This document shows positions 38,801 to 47,185 of a DNA stretch of 53,536 bases, in pieces. Made by a program: the position numbers and the translations under genes. Positions within the stretch are counted from its first letter, which is position 1. Each line of letters opens with the position of its first letter. The notes under the pieces were generated by a model. It was given only the letters and a program-made list of their open reading frames with translations, ran no database searches and was not told the DNA's origin. Origin of the DNA: an uncultured Methylococcaceae bacterium (lineage in GTDB: Bacteria; Pseudomonadota; Gammaproteobacteria; Methylococcales; Methylomonadaceae); assembly GCA_903945375.1 (NCBI GenBank), contig CAJAVP010000057.1, positions 1 to 53,536 of the forward strand. Direction: 5' to 3'.

Positions 38801-38919
38801 ACTTGCGGCAAAGCGGCAATAGGCAATTGGAAATAGGCCATAATGCCAGACAACGCAATGGCGATAGTCAGCAAGGTGGTCGCGACAGGACGAGTGATGA
38901 AATAACTGGAGAATGACAT
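35836..38919 (-). CDS. mdtC: RND efflux permease, MdtC/MuxC type
   Basis: An inner-membrane proton-driven exporter of the AcrB superfamily, 1027 residues from the ATG at 38919. The frame can be extended to 38988, but the extra 23 residues overlap the preceding gene and do not look like an RND N-terminus, whereas MSFSSYFITRPVATTLLTIA does. The first helix is followed by the first periplasmic loop with NTPGASPETM. The TM4 pair is in [15 protein letters not shown] (two adjacent aspartates for proton relay). The second half repeats the fold, including [21 protein letters not shown]. In E. coli MdtB and MdtC form a 2:1 heterotrimer; here the partner is the adjacent gene. Substrates there are bile salts and novobiocin-like drugs; here unknown. 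Confidence 0.93.
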   Translation of the reverse strand: MSFSSYFITRPVATTLLTIAIALSGIMAYFQLPIAALPQVDFPSISVRANTPGASPETMAASVATPLERTLGHIAGITEMTSSSGFGNTQINLQFELNRDFDGASRDVQAAINAASGLLPSNMPSKPNYRRNNPSDTPLMLLALTSDVVTRDQLFDIASTIVAQKVSQVEGMGQVTIRGSSLPSVRIELNPTALAKYNVSFADVRNAIVATNVNRPQGSIEDDHSHWQIAVNDQAKTADVYLPLIVSYKNGSPVRLSDVGTAVNSAENLGLSGFLNGKSAVMLALFKQDRGNVIKTTDQVKALLPQLRAAIPSSVDLVVAMDRSIYIRAALHEVELTLVIAVVLVILVVFAFLRNLRAALVPVITVPVALIGTFAIMHLCHYSLNILSLMALTVSTGFVVDDAIVVIENANRHIEQGMPPKQAAILGIKEVGFTILTMSLSLIAVFIPILLMDGVVGRMFLEFAVTLSAAVLVSLLLAFSTTPMLCAFWLKSPDPKQAHGRFYRFSEQGFNTLLQAYDRSLSVVLRHSLAVAVFLLLIVGLNAYLYTLIPKGFFPIQDTGRLFGGIIGEQSISSQAMQEKIAEVVKTIKQDPDVSAVAANTEGDNANNGRLYVMLKPLGERTLRANELMDKFRKQFSSLVGANVFLRPAQELRIGARPSPANYEFALQADQLEALKVWTPRIVAALREVPELTDVSTDQQDKGQQISLQIDRATASRLGVSQALIDTTLNDAFGQRQVSVIYQPLNQYHVVMEVAPEYKQNAEALHSIYVTTSNGAKVPMAAFSTYQQTSRALSVNHQDQFPTATVSFNLKTGVSLSTAKQAIHDALDKLTLPTSVHGSFQGSAKEFEKTVKNQPLLILAAIMAIYIVLGILYESYIHPLTILSTLPSAGVGAILALMVFGIEFSIIALIGVILLIGIVKKNAIMMIDFAINAERTSGLTAEEAIRKACHLRFRPILMTTFGALLAAVPLAFGTGYGSELLRPLGISIIGGLLTSQLLTLYTTPVIYLYLDRFQSWCSKKMTAHSML

Positions 38920-38956
38920 ATTCAATCCGCCCAATCGTTTGTACATTTCGTAGACA

Positions 38957-41900
38957 TCAGCTTTTAAACCTCCGCCCCAAGCGATCAAACGCCAGATAAA
39001 TGACCGGTGTGGTAAATAAGGTCAATATCTGACTAAACACTAAACCACCTACCATTGTGATGCCTAAAGGATGACGTAATTCCGAACCAACGCCACTGCC
39101 CAGCATCAAAGGCAAAGCACTGAGTAATGCCGCCATCGTTGTCATCATGATGGGGCGAAAACGCAATAGACACGCTTCGTAAATGGCCTCAAACGCCGAC
39201 TTGCCCTGTTTGCGTTCCGCTTCTAATGCAAAGTCAATCATCATAATCGCATTTTTCTTGACAATGCCAATGAGTAAAATGATGCCGATAATCCCGATAA
39301 TACCCAAATCATTGCCGGACACCATCAAAGCCAGCAAAGCACCCACACCCGCCGATGGCAAGGTGGACAATATCGTCACCGGATGAATATAACTTTCATA
39401 CAACACGCCTAAGACAATATAAACGGTGACGATCGCGGCAATAATCAGCCACACCGTATCAGACAAGGACGCACTAAACGCCAACGTCGCTCCTTGAAAT
39501 TGACTGGCGACACTGAGTGGTAAGGCAATCTCTTGCTTGGCCTTTTCTATCACCTTGACCGCATCGCTGAGAAATGCGCCGGTTGCCAGATTGAAGGAAA
39601 TAGTGGCCGATGGAAACTGACCTAAGTGATTGATGACTAAAGGTGCGAAGCGTTCCGACACCGTGGCCACCGCCGATAACGGCACTTGTAAACCATTGCT
39701 GGAGGGAACGCGCAACTCGCTAAGCGTGGCGATACGGTTACGGAATTCTGGTAGCACTTCTAACACCACACGATATTGGTTAGATTGGGTAAACAAAGTC
39801 GAAACTTGGCGTTGCCCAAAAGCGTTATACAACGTGTTGTCAATCGCAGCAATGGACACTCCCAAACGGCTGGCGTTGCTACGATCCACCGCCACAAAAA
39901 CTTGCAGCCCCTGATCTTGCACATCACTAGCGACATCGGCAAGCAGCGGTGATTGTGTCAATTTGTCCACCAAAGTCGCCGTCCATCGACTGAGTTCTGG
40001 CTGGTTTACCGCTTGCAGCGTGAACTGGTATTGGGTGCGACTGGTGCGATTTTCTATGGTTAAATCTTGCACGGCTTGCAAGAACAGACGGATGCCTTGA
40101 ACTTGCGCGGCTTGGGTTTGCAGATTCTGTATCACGGCTGCAACCGGCGTTTTACGTTCTGCCAGCGGTTTTAGGTTAATCTGTAAACGTCCGGTGTTTA
40201 AAGTCGGATTTGTACTATCAACACCAACCAGCGACGTAATACTGGCCACGGCAGGATCTTGCAACAAGACTTCAGTAATGGCTTGTTGGCGCTCAACCAT
40301 CGCGGCAAATGAAATGCTTTGCGGCGCTTCAGTGATGCCTTGGATAACACCCGTGTCTTGACTTGGAAAAAAACCTTTGGGAATTTGGCTGTACAAGATT
40401 ACGGTAATCACCAAGGTAGCCACAGCAACCCACAACGTCACCGCTTGATGACGCAACACCACGCGCAGCAGATTGCCATAGGACGTCGTGAGTTGATCAA
40501 GAAATTGCCCACTACACCGATAAAACCACCCCGCCTTTTCTTCATTGACAGGGCGTAGCATTTTGGCGCACATCATCGGTGTCAGTGTCAATGAAATCAC
40601 CGCTGAGAGCAAAATCGCCACCGCCAGCGTTACGGCAAATTCACGAAACAATCGCCCTACCACATCCCCCATGAATAACAACGGAATCAGTACAGCGACC
40701 AGTGAAAATGTTAGCGAAATAATTGTGAAACCGATTTGTGCTGAACCTTTTAACGCCGCTTGCAAGGGCGTATCGCCCTCTTCCAAATAGCGGGAAATGT
40801 TTTCAATGACAACAATAGCATCATCGACAACAAAACCGGCGGCGATGGTCAATGCCATCAAGGTCAAATTGTTAATGCTGAACCCTGCCAAATACATCAC
40901 AGCAAACGTACCAACCAAAGACAACGGCACAACCACACTGGGAATCGCCGTCGCGGACACGTTACGCAAAAACAAAAATATCACCACAATAACCAAGACC
41001 AAGGCCAGCAACAATTCGCTTTGCACATCAGCCACTGAAGCCCTGATGGTCGTCGTGCGGTCACTCATGACTTGCACATCCAAACCACTGGGCAGCGATT
41101 CTTGCAACTGCGGCAATAAGGCTTTGATTTTATCCACCACATCAATAACATTACTGCCGGGTTGACGGTGAATATTAACGATCACCGCCGCTGTTTGATT
41201 CGCCCAAGCTGCGAGGCGCACATTTTCGGCATCATCTTTAATTGTTGCCACATCGGACAACAACACGGGACGACCATCACGGTAAGCCAGCACCAACGCC
41301 TGATAATCGGCAACGGATTTAAGCTGATCATTAGCATCCAGCGTCGCGGAGCGTGTCAAGCCATCGAACATGCCTTTCGGCTGATTGACATTGGCGGCGG
41401 TAATTGCTTGACGCAAATTTTCCAAGCTCAAGCCATAAGCCGCCAAAACTGTCGGATTGGCTTGTATGCGTACCGCCGGACGTTGCCCGCCACTGATCGC
41501 GACCAAACCGACACCAGATAATTGCGACAGTTTTTGTGCCAAGCGCGTATCCACCAAATCTTCGACTTTAGTCAGCGGCAAGGTTTTAGAGCTTATGGCT
41601 AAAGTCATAATCGGCGCATCCGCCGGATTGACCTTGCTGTAAATCGGCGGCATGGGTAGATCATCTGGCAGGAAATTTGACGCTTCGTTAATTGCCGCTT
41701 GCACCTCCTGCTCTGCAATATCGATATTCAGGTTGAGGGTAAATTGCAACACAATCACCGAGACGCCCGACGAGCTAGTCGATGACATTTGCGTTAGCCC
41801 GGGTAATTGACCTAATTGACGCTCCAAAGGGGCGGTGATGAGCGAGGTCATCACCTCTTGGCTGGCACCGGGATAGAGTGTAACGACTTGAATGGTTGGA

Positions 41901-42028
41901 TATTCAACTTGCGGCAAGGCTGAAACTGGCAGTTGACGATAGGCTAAAATACCAAGCAACAGCAAGGCCAGCATCATTAAAGACGTGGCAACGGGGCGTA
42001 GGATGAAAAGGCGAGAGGGGTTATTCAT
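38957..42028 (-). CDS. mdtB: RND efflux permease, MdtB/MuxB type
   Basis: The partner permease, 1023 residues. It starts [18 protein letters not shown] as MdtB/MuxB proteins do, with [10 protein letters not shown] in the first loop. The proton-relay aspartates are in [15 protein letters not shown] on TM4, and [15 protein letters not shown] lies in the second half. It is a distinct paralogue of the mdtC-like protein, which supports a hetero-oligomeric pump. It is preceded by 188 bp after the membrane-fusion gene and followed by 37 bp before mdtC. Both permeases seem intact. Confidence 0.93.
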   Translation of the reverse strand: MNNPSRLFILRPVATSLMMLALLLLGILAYRQLPVSALPQVEYPTIQVVTLYPGASQEVMTSLITAPLERQLGQLPGLTQMSSTSSSGVSVIVLQFTLNLNIDIAEQEVQAAINEASNFLPDDLPMPPIYSKVNPADAPIMTLAISSKTLPLTKVEDLVDTRLAQKLSQLSGVGLVAISGGQRPAVRIQANPTVLAAYGLSLENLRQAITAANVNQPKGMFDGLTRSATLDANDQLKSVADYQALVLAYRDGRPVLLSDVATIKDDAENVRLAAWANQTAAVIVNIHRQPGSNVIDVVDKIKALLPQLQESLPSGLDVQVMSDRTTTIRASVADVQSELLLALVLVIVVIFLFLRNVSATAIPSVVVPLSLVGTFAVMYLAGFSINNLTLMALTIAAGFVVDDAIVVIENISRYLEEGDTPLQAALKGSAQIGFTIISLTFSLVAVLIPLLFMGDVVGRLFREFAVTLAVAILLSAVISLTLTPMMCAKMLRPVNEEKAGWFYRCSGQFLDQLTTSYGNLLRVVLRHQAVTLWVAVATLVITVILYSQIPKGFFPSQDTGVIQGITEAPQSISFAAMVERQQAITEVLLQDPAVASITSLVGVDSTNPTLNTGRLQINLKPLAERKTPVAAVIQNLQTQAAQVQGIRLFLQAVQDLTIENRTSRTQYQFTLQAVNQPELSRWTATLVDKLTQSPLLADVASDVQDQGLQVFVAVDRSNASRLGVSIAAIDNTLYNAFGQRQVSTLFTQSNQYRVVLEVLPEFRNRIATLSELRVPSSNGLQVPLSAVATVSERFAPLVINHLGQFPSATISFNLATGAFLSDAVKVIEKAKQEIALPLSVASQFQGATLAFSASLSDTVWLIIAAIVTVYIVLGVLYESYIHPVTILSTLPSAGVGALLALMVSGNDLGIIGIIGIILLIGIVKKNAIMMIDFALEAERKQGKSAFEAIYEACLLRFRPIMMTTMAALLSALPLMLGSGVGSELRHPLGITMVGGLVFSQILTLFTTPVIYLAFDRLGRRFKS

Positions 42029-42092
42029 CAGGTAACTTGGTTTATCCCATTTTTGAAAGGCTTAATGTCATGTTTCACTCCAATGATGCCAG

Positions 42093-42121
42093 CGTCATGT
42101 CCGCCCTTGGCTAACATGACG
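42093..42121. promoter_or_regulatory. Inter-cistronic hairpin between mdtA- and mdtB-like genes
   Basis: CGTCATGT (42093-42100) is repeated in inverted form as ACATGACG (42114-42121) with a 13-base loop, in the 188-bp gap. Without a T-run it may tune the ratio of adaptor to permease mRNA, or be an operator. Function is a guess. Confidence 0.35.
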
Positions 42122-42216
42122 GTCTTATCAAGCCACATAACCCTTGCTTGAGAAGACTTGTTGAGCATCGTAGAACGAGTTTTTCAACCCAAGTACGCGT
42201 GGGGAATCAAACTAAC

Positions 42217-43455
42217 TTAGTGCGTGGAAGTTGCTGCGTTATGGTTTGCCGTATCACGCTCAATCAACCGAACTTTAGCGCCCTCGCGCAATTTGTCCGC
42301 ACCGTCAATTACAACTAACTCATCCGCTTGCAGGCCGTCAAGCACGGCGGTCTGTTCCTGATAAACGGTGCCTAATTTCACCCGACGCATACTGACAATC
42401 TGCGCGGCATCTACGACATAAACAAATGGGTCATTATTGCCCGTCTGTACCGCAGCACTCGGAACAACAATGACATCCCGCAACGTATCCACTTGCATTC
42501 GAATATTGACAAATTGATTGGCAAACAATGCGCCACTGGTATTAGCAAACTCACCCTTCAGTTTGAGTGTGCCAGTATTCACGTCGATTTGGTTATCTAC
42601 TGCCCGCAACTGCCCCTGTGCCAATTGGTTTTTGCCACTACGATCATAGGCCTCAATGACTAAAGTTTTACCTTTATGCAAGGGCTTCAGTAGCGCCGGA
42701 ATCTGGTCTTCCGGCACGGTAAAGACAACGGCAATAGGTTGAGTTTGAGAAATAACAACAATGCCACCGGCATCAGTTGCTTTGATAATGTTGCCCTGAT
42801 CCACCAAACGCAATCCCAATCGACCACTCATTGGCGCTGTGATCTTGGCATAACTGAGCTGAAGTTTGGCATTGGCTACCAATGCCTTGTCGGTTTCTAC
42901 AATGCCTTGATATTGCTTGACCGTCGCCGCTTGCGTAGCTGTTTGTTGAGACGAGATAGCATCTTGCTTGAGCAAAGTTTGGTAGCGTTGTAAATCCAAT
43001 TGGGCATTGTTTAGCAATGCTTCATCGCGCTGCAACTGACCTTCCGATTGCATAAGCTGGATTTGAAAAGGACGCGGGTCTATTTCAGCGAGGATATCGC
43101 CTGCTTTCACTAACGCGCCTTCTTGAAAAGCTACTTTCACCAGCTCCCCATCCACACGAGATTTAACTGTGACCGTGTGTAAACCCGTTATTGTTCCTAG
43201 GGCATTAAGATAAACCGGCAGGTCGCTTTTAATAGCCGCTTGAGCAAAAACTGACGTAACGGGGCTACTCGGTTTTTCGGCTTGAGTGGGTGGCGTAGCT
43301 GTACTCAAGTAAGGGCGTACAAAATAAAAAATAGCACCCACAACAAACAGGCCACATAGTCCAAATAGCCAAGATAACGATCGCTTACTCTCTCCCTTTT
43401 TCTCGGCATGTTCGGGCGCGTCTTCAGATGGCTTTATAAATGATTTTTCTGACAC
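42217..43455 (-). CDS. mdtA: RND membrane fusion protein, MdtA/MuxA type
   Basis: A 412-residue periplasmic adaptor anchored by an N-terminal transmembrane segment at about 26-50 (SWLFGLCGLFVVGAIFYF). The lipoyl half motifs are VTVKSRVDGELVKVAFQEGALVKAGD and the matching ITAPMSGRLGLRLVDQGN, with an alpha-helical hairpin between. The beta-barrel and membrane-proximal parts follow, including FPNQFVN-like ALFANQFVNIRM. These track E. coli MdtA closely by eye. It is the first gene of the pump operon. The C-terminus ends in a short polar tail. Confidence 0.93.
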   Translation of the reverse strand: MSEKSFIKPSEDAPEHAEKKGESKRSLSWLFGLCGLFVVGAIFYFVRPYLSTATPPTQAEKPSSPVTSVFAQAAIKSDLPVYLNALGTITGLHTVTVKSRVDGELVKVAFQEGALVKAGDILAEIDPRPFQIQLMQSEGQLQRDEALLNNAQLDLQRYQTLLKQDAISSQQTATQAATVKQYQGIVETDKALVANAKLQLSYAKITAPMSGRLGLRLVDQGNIIKATDAGGIVVISQTQPIAVVFTVPEDQIPALLKPLHKGKTLVIEAYDRSGKNQLAQGQLRAVDNQIDVNTGTLKLKGEFANTSGALFANQFVNIRMQVDTLRDVIVVPSAAVQTGNNDPFVYVVDAAQIVSMRRVKLGTVYQEQTAVLDGLQADELVVIDGADKLREGAKVRLIERDTANHNAATSTH

Positions 43456-43616
43456 ATTTTTATATTAGTTGAATGGAATGACTGCAAAACAGGATGAAAA
43501 ACTCAAATGTCGCTTTGCTCCAAAAGGTGTTTATACACGGCACAATAATAACGTAATAACCGTGAACTAAAGCGTTTCTCTGCAATACTCAAAATTATGT
43601 TCACCGATTTATCGAA

Positions 43617-45239
43617 CTACAGCTGTTGTTCTTTCGCAGCGCCTTGCATGGCGTATCTCACTTTACGGGGCGTCTGTTTGCGAGCTCTCGTTTTTTTAAA
43701 TCCGAACGTTTGTTTAAGCCGCCGCCAGCCGATGACTAACGAACTCACAGTCAAGACCAAACCAAACGACACCCAAACTAACATCCAGACATCCCACAGT
43801 GGGCGATATTTGAGCCAGCCAAAATCCCAGTGGTGTAAGGCCGAATAAGCCCAGCGAAAAATCCTCGCACGTCTATCCACCTTGCTCAGCAGCTTACCGT
43901 CTTGCGGATCAATATACCATTGCGTGTTCTCGTCATCGGCCAAGGTCACTCGCCACACGGGCAAGGGTTTTTCCACTTGGCTTTGGTCTTGTCGAGCATA
44001 GTAGTAATCATCATAATCCTGTAAAAGCACTGGACTTGCCGCTGTGGTTTTGGCTATAACGCGACTAAGCGCTGCAAGTAAGGATGCTTCATCAAAACGC
44101 GATTTCGCACCATCGACCCCTTGCGGCAAACGCTGACCGTCTCGCGTATGCGCTATTAGCACCGCTGCATGGTCTAAATGTTTCCAACTGAGCTCAACGA
44201 CATCCTCGCCACCGACCGCCATCGCCAGATTCAAAGGTAAGACGGGCTGCCAAGCCATCATCGTTTCCGGCAAGGCTTGACCCATATAACGCATGATTTC
44301 TTGACGGTTTGGATTAGTCTGCGAAAATATTTTATTAGGATTAGTGTCCAAAAAGCCACTGCCCGCCCAAAACAGCATCACTGTTCCGCCGATTAACCCC
44401 GTCCAAAAATGCCATTTGAACCAAAACTCACGATAAGGTTGCGTGCGGCCTTGCGAATAAGTCGGCCTGCCACCTATACCGGGTCGCCAGCGCAACCAAC
44501 CGATGATTAATCCCGTTAACGTGGCAACCGTCGCCAATAAGCCTGACCACAATTGTACATCGTTACGGATTTTACCATAGCCTAAAGCTTCCAATGGCTT
44601 GAACAAATGCAACCAATTGCCAGCCCAGTAAAAGGCGCGACTGACCGTGTTGGACGCATGTAAAACTTCACCGGTTTTTTCAGAAATCAATACTTGCCCA
44701 CCGTCATCTCCTATGGCAATTTGATGGAATGGGCTTAAAGCATCTTGGTTACGTAACAAAATGGTTTTATCCAATGTTGCCAGATACTGCGCTTGAGCTA
44801 AACCAGCGCTCTCACTGCGACCATGCCAATAATCCGCAATGGTTAACGCTTCTTCAATTGAGGTTTTATGCAAGCTGCCATCCAATGCCGACAACGCAAA
44901 ACGTTGCCCCTGGCTATCTTCTATTAGCCATAAGGGATTGCCCGCACTACGAACTAACCGAGCATCAATAATACCTACCACCTCATCGGGCTTAGCATCT
45001 TTGGGCTTTGCTAAAGTTTGACGCTGCTGAGCGCTACGCTCCCAAGCCTCACCCAAACTCAACCAACCCACTTCAGGAGACAACGTTTCCGCATGGGCGA
45101 GTTGCCCGCTACGGGTTTGCGTAATAGTCGGTGAATACATAATCACCAAACCAGAAAAAAACCACATCAACATAAACACCGCTAAAGCAATGCCCAGCCA
45201 GCGGTGGACTTCATACAGCAGACGGATTAATTTTTTCAT
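43617..45239 (-). CDS. PepSY-associated transmembrane protein
   Basis: A 540-residue inner-membrane protein. I start at the ATG at 45239; a GTG eight codons earlier (45263) is possible. The first helix carries EVHRWLGIALAVFMLMWFFSGLVIMY, the hallmark of PepSY-TM proteins, here described only by its key pieces HRWLG and SGLV. Large periplasmic segments lie between about 45-200 and 285-470, and more transmembrane helices occur at about 210-235, 270-290 and 500-525. A PepSY domain near 440-480 has WYIDPQDGKLL. Relatives such as FpvG take part in periplasmic reduction of ferric siderophores. Here the neighbours are cytochrome c, peroxiredoxin and DUF1501/DUF1549 genes rather than siderophore genes, so an electron-transfer role is plausible but unproven. 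Confidence 0.85.
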   Translation of the reverse strand: MKKLIRLLYEVHRWLGIALAVFMLMWFFSGLVIMYSPTITQTRSGQLAHAETLSPEVGWLSLGEAWERSAQQRQTLAKPKDAKPDEVVGIIDARLVRSAGNPLWLIEDSQGQRFALSALDGSLHKTSIEEALTIADYWHGRSESAGLAQAQYLATLDKTILLRNQDALSPFHQIAIGDDGGQVLISEKTGEVLHASNTVSRAFYWAGNWLHLFKPLEALGYGKIRNDVQLWSGLLATVATLTGLIIGWLRWRPGIGGRPTYSQGRTQPYREFWFKWHFWTGLIGGTVMLFWAGSGFLDTNPNKIFSQTNPNRQEIMRYMGQALPETMMAWQPVLPLNLAMAVGGEDVVELSWKHLDHAAVLIAHTRDGQRLPQGVDGAKSRFDEASLLAALSRVIAKTTAASPVLLQDYDDYYYARQDQSQVEKPLPVWRVTLADDENTQWYIDPQDGKLLSKVDRRARIFRWAYSALHHWDFGWLKYRPLWDVWMLVWVSFGLVLTVSSLVIGWRRLKQTFGFKKTRARKQTPRKVRYAMQGAAKEQQL

Positions 45240-45344
45240 TTTGTTCTTTAAATAGTTATCCACAAAAAACGTGAAAGGTTTTGTTAAACCGAGCCTGAGT
45301 ATTCACTCAAGCAATACATCAAGTTTGCTCAGCTAACGGTTTGG

Positions 45345-46046
45345 CTATAAACCCGAAAGATAATTGGCTAACGCATTAATCTCCTCGTCACTCAATTGCT
45401 TGGCGATTTTATTCATAATCCCACCCGGGCTATTGCTGCGTTCTTCCAACTGCCAATTGACCAATTCTGTGTACAGATAATTTCGATTTTGACCACCAAT
45501 GACCGGATAACTCACGCCATCGACTTGTTTGCCCTTGCCTCTTTCACCGTGGCAACTTTGACAGGGCGGAATGTCCCTCGCTTCATCACCCTGAAAAAAC
45601 AACTGACTTGCCAAGGGATAATCCTTTCCCGCCAAGCCTTGCATGGTTTTTTGGCTGGCAAAATAGGCCGCAATATTAGCCATCTGAGCTTCGGTCAAAT
45701 CAGCCGCCATGATGCTCATCACTTCGTGCTGGCGAGCACCCGATTTAAAATCACGTAATTGCTTGATGAGGTAATTGGCGTTTTGTCCGGCGTGTTTGGG
45801 AATCCTAAGGTCGTTGCTGTTGCCGTCTTCGCCGTGGCATTCTTGGCAGCGTTCCATTGCCGAGGTGACTTTGCCCGCGATGGGGTCACCGATTTGGAGA
45901 CTTGCATCCGCAGCAACTTTAAATGGAGCAAGACAAACGACAAAGCTAAAAAAAAGTAAGCATCCTTGCTTACAAAACACACGCCAGAGATACTTGAAAA
46001 ATAACGCTATCCATTTCAAGAGCTTTAGGTGGCTACAGGTAGGCAA
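45345..46046 (-). CDS. Diheme cytochrome c, c4 type
   Basis: A 233-residue exported cytochrome with two haem sites: CQECH at 67-71 and CQSCH at 162-166, each followed by G-E, as in cytochrome c4. The two domains are about 85-90 residues apart, and a distal methionine is available in each (MSIMAADL and GGIMNKIAKQL). The N-terminus is unusually long (about 46 residues before the mature part). The hydrophobic stretch at about 28-45 would be the signal, and a GTG near residue 23 could be the true start. It is 22 bp behind the peroxiredoxin gene and should shuttle electrons in the periplasm to a terminal oxidase or peroxidase. Confidence 0.9.
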   Translation of the reverse strand: MPTCSHLKLLKWIALFFKYLWRVFCKQGCLLFFSFVVCLAPFKVAADASLQIGDPIAGKVTSAMERCQECHGEDGNSNDLRIPKHAGQNANYLIKQLRDFKSGARQHEVMSIMAADLTEAQMANIAAYFASQKTMQGLAGKDYPLASQLFFQGDEARDIPPCQSCHGERGKGKQVDGVSYPVIGGQNRNYLYTELVNWQLEERSNSPGGIMNKIAKQLSDEEINALANYLSGL

Positions 46047-46068
46047 AAACTCAACTCCAATTGCTTAA

Positions 46069-46644
46069 TCAATGGCTTCCGACAAGGTGCTGGAGAACGT
46101 CGAGTGTCTTATCCACATTTTCCTTGGCTTTCAACCCACCGATTGCGGCCGCAATTTTACCGTCAGGCGTAATCACAAACGTTGTACGTTCAGCAAAGCC
46201 GTGTTGAATGTCATGACCCTTGCTGTCCTTTTTGCCGGATTCCGCATCTTTTACAGTTAAGCCATAAGATTTGCTGATTTTTCCGTCGGCATCGGAAGCT
46301 ACCGGAAATTTACCCGCACAAAACTCAGGATCGGCAGAAAACTCATTGAGCCTACTAATATCATCCAAAGACACACCGACAAGACTCGCCCCAGCCGCTA
46401 CAACTTTGTCGTACTGGGCCGCGAAACTGTGTGCTTGCAAATTACAGCCATTGGTGTAGGCGGAAGGATAAAAATACACCACCACCGGACCTTTTTGCAG
46501 TGCCTCTTTTAGCGTATAAGTCGAAGCTTTACCTGCCAACGAGGCTTGGGCACTAAAGTCAGGTGCGGTGTCGCCTTCTTTTAAGGCCGCATTGGCGGCA
46601 AGCGCGATACAGCTTAATAGGCAGATTAGAAAAAATTGTTTCAT
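46069..46644 (-). CDS. Periplasmic peroxiredoxin (BCP/AhpC-TSA family)
   Basis: A 191-residue exported thiol peroxidase. The signal peptide is 1-19 (ending ANA). The active-site loop is Pro60-x3-Thr64-x2-Cys67 (PSAYTNGC), the universal PxxxTxxC pattern with the peroxidatic cysteine. A second cysteine at 109 could resolve it, and an arginine in AERTTFVI completes the site. Most members of this family are cytoplasmic; a periplasmic one reduces peroxide outside the cytoplasm and needs an extracytoplasmic reductant. It sits between two cytochrome-like genes with spacings of 9 and 22 bp, so all three are one transcript. Confidence 0.9.
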   Translation of the reverse strand: MKQFFLICLLSCIALAANAALKEGDTAPDFSAQASLAGKASTYTLKEALQKGPVVVYFYPSAYTNGCNLQAHSFAAQYDKVVAAGASLVGVSLDDISRLNEFSADPEFCAGKFPVASDADGKISKSYGLTVKDAESGKKDSKGHDIQHGFAERTTFVITPDGKIAAAIGGLKAKENVDKTLDVLQHLVGSH

Positions 46645-46653
46645 GTTCGCTCC

Positions 46654-47040
46654 TTACAATGGTTTATAGGTATCGTGGCAAGCGGTATCGCAAGCCTTAG
46701 AAATTTCAATGGCTTTATTAGATGCCGCCGTAAAATCGCTGGCATCAACAAATTTAACAATTTCCGCTGCCATATCCTCATAGCGTTTGGCATCAAGCAC
46801 GGCATCATCGGCATTGCCGCGTTTTGCAAAATAAGCTTCAACCAATTTGAATGAATTTTGCATTTCCTTCGCTAGCGCAATTGAAGCCACGCTATCTTTA
46901 TTGGTGATGCTATCTTGGAGATTGTGAGCATTGGTGTCTACTGCCTCCATTAACTCTTCAAAATCAAAATCCGCTTCGGCACAAGCTAAGCCTGTTACCA
47001 GAAACAAAGCGATACCGCAGAGCTTAATCCTGTTACGCAT
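46654..47040 (-). CDS. Small cytochrome c'-like protein with atypical CxxxCH motif
   Basis: A 128-residue exported protein. The signal sequence ends near TGLACA (a lipobox-like reading with Cys20 is possible but poor). The mature part is all-helical with four amphipathic segments, and the only candidate haem site is at the very C-terminus: Cys117-Asp-Thr-Ala-Cys121-His122, followed by DTYKP. Cytochrome c' has its CxxCH in this place, with a basic aromatic tail. Here one residue is inserted between the cysteines, giving CxxxCH. Covalent haem attachment at such a site is known only rarely. It may be a true variant, or a haem-free relative. It lies 9 bp before the peroxiredoxin gene. Confidence 0.75.
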   Translation of the reverse strand: MRNRIKLCGIALFLVTGLACAEADFDFEELMEAVDTNAHNLQDSITNKDSVASIALAKEMQNSFKLVEAYFAKRGNADDAVLDAKRYEDMAAEIVKFVDASDFTAASNKAIEISKACDTACHDTYKPL

Positions 47041-47185
47041 ATTTATTCCTTAGTACTTATCGCTGCCTCGCTCTAACGTCATAAGCACTGAGTTAAATCC
47101 GTCCCTGCTGAGTTATAGAACAACTCAGCACGAACAGAAAAACGCTCAACCATATGACTCTGACGCAAAACGTGGAAATTTTTAA

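Noticed and set aside
40545-41521. Chain of plus-strand open frames opposite the mdtB-like gene
   Set aside because: They overlap a conserved 1023-residue permease in full, share its codon structure in antisense, and match no family.
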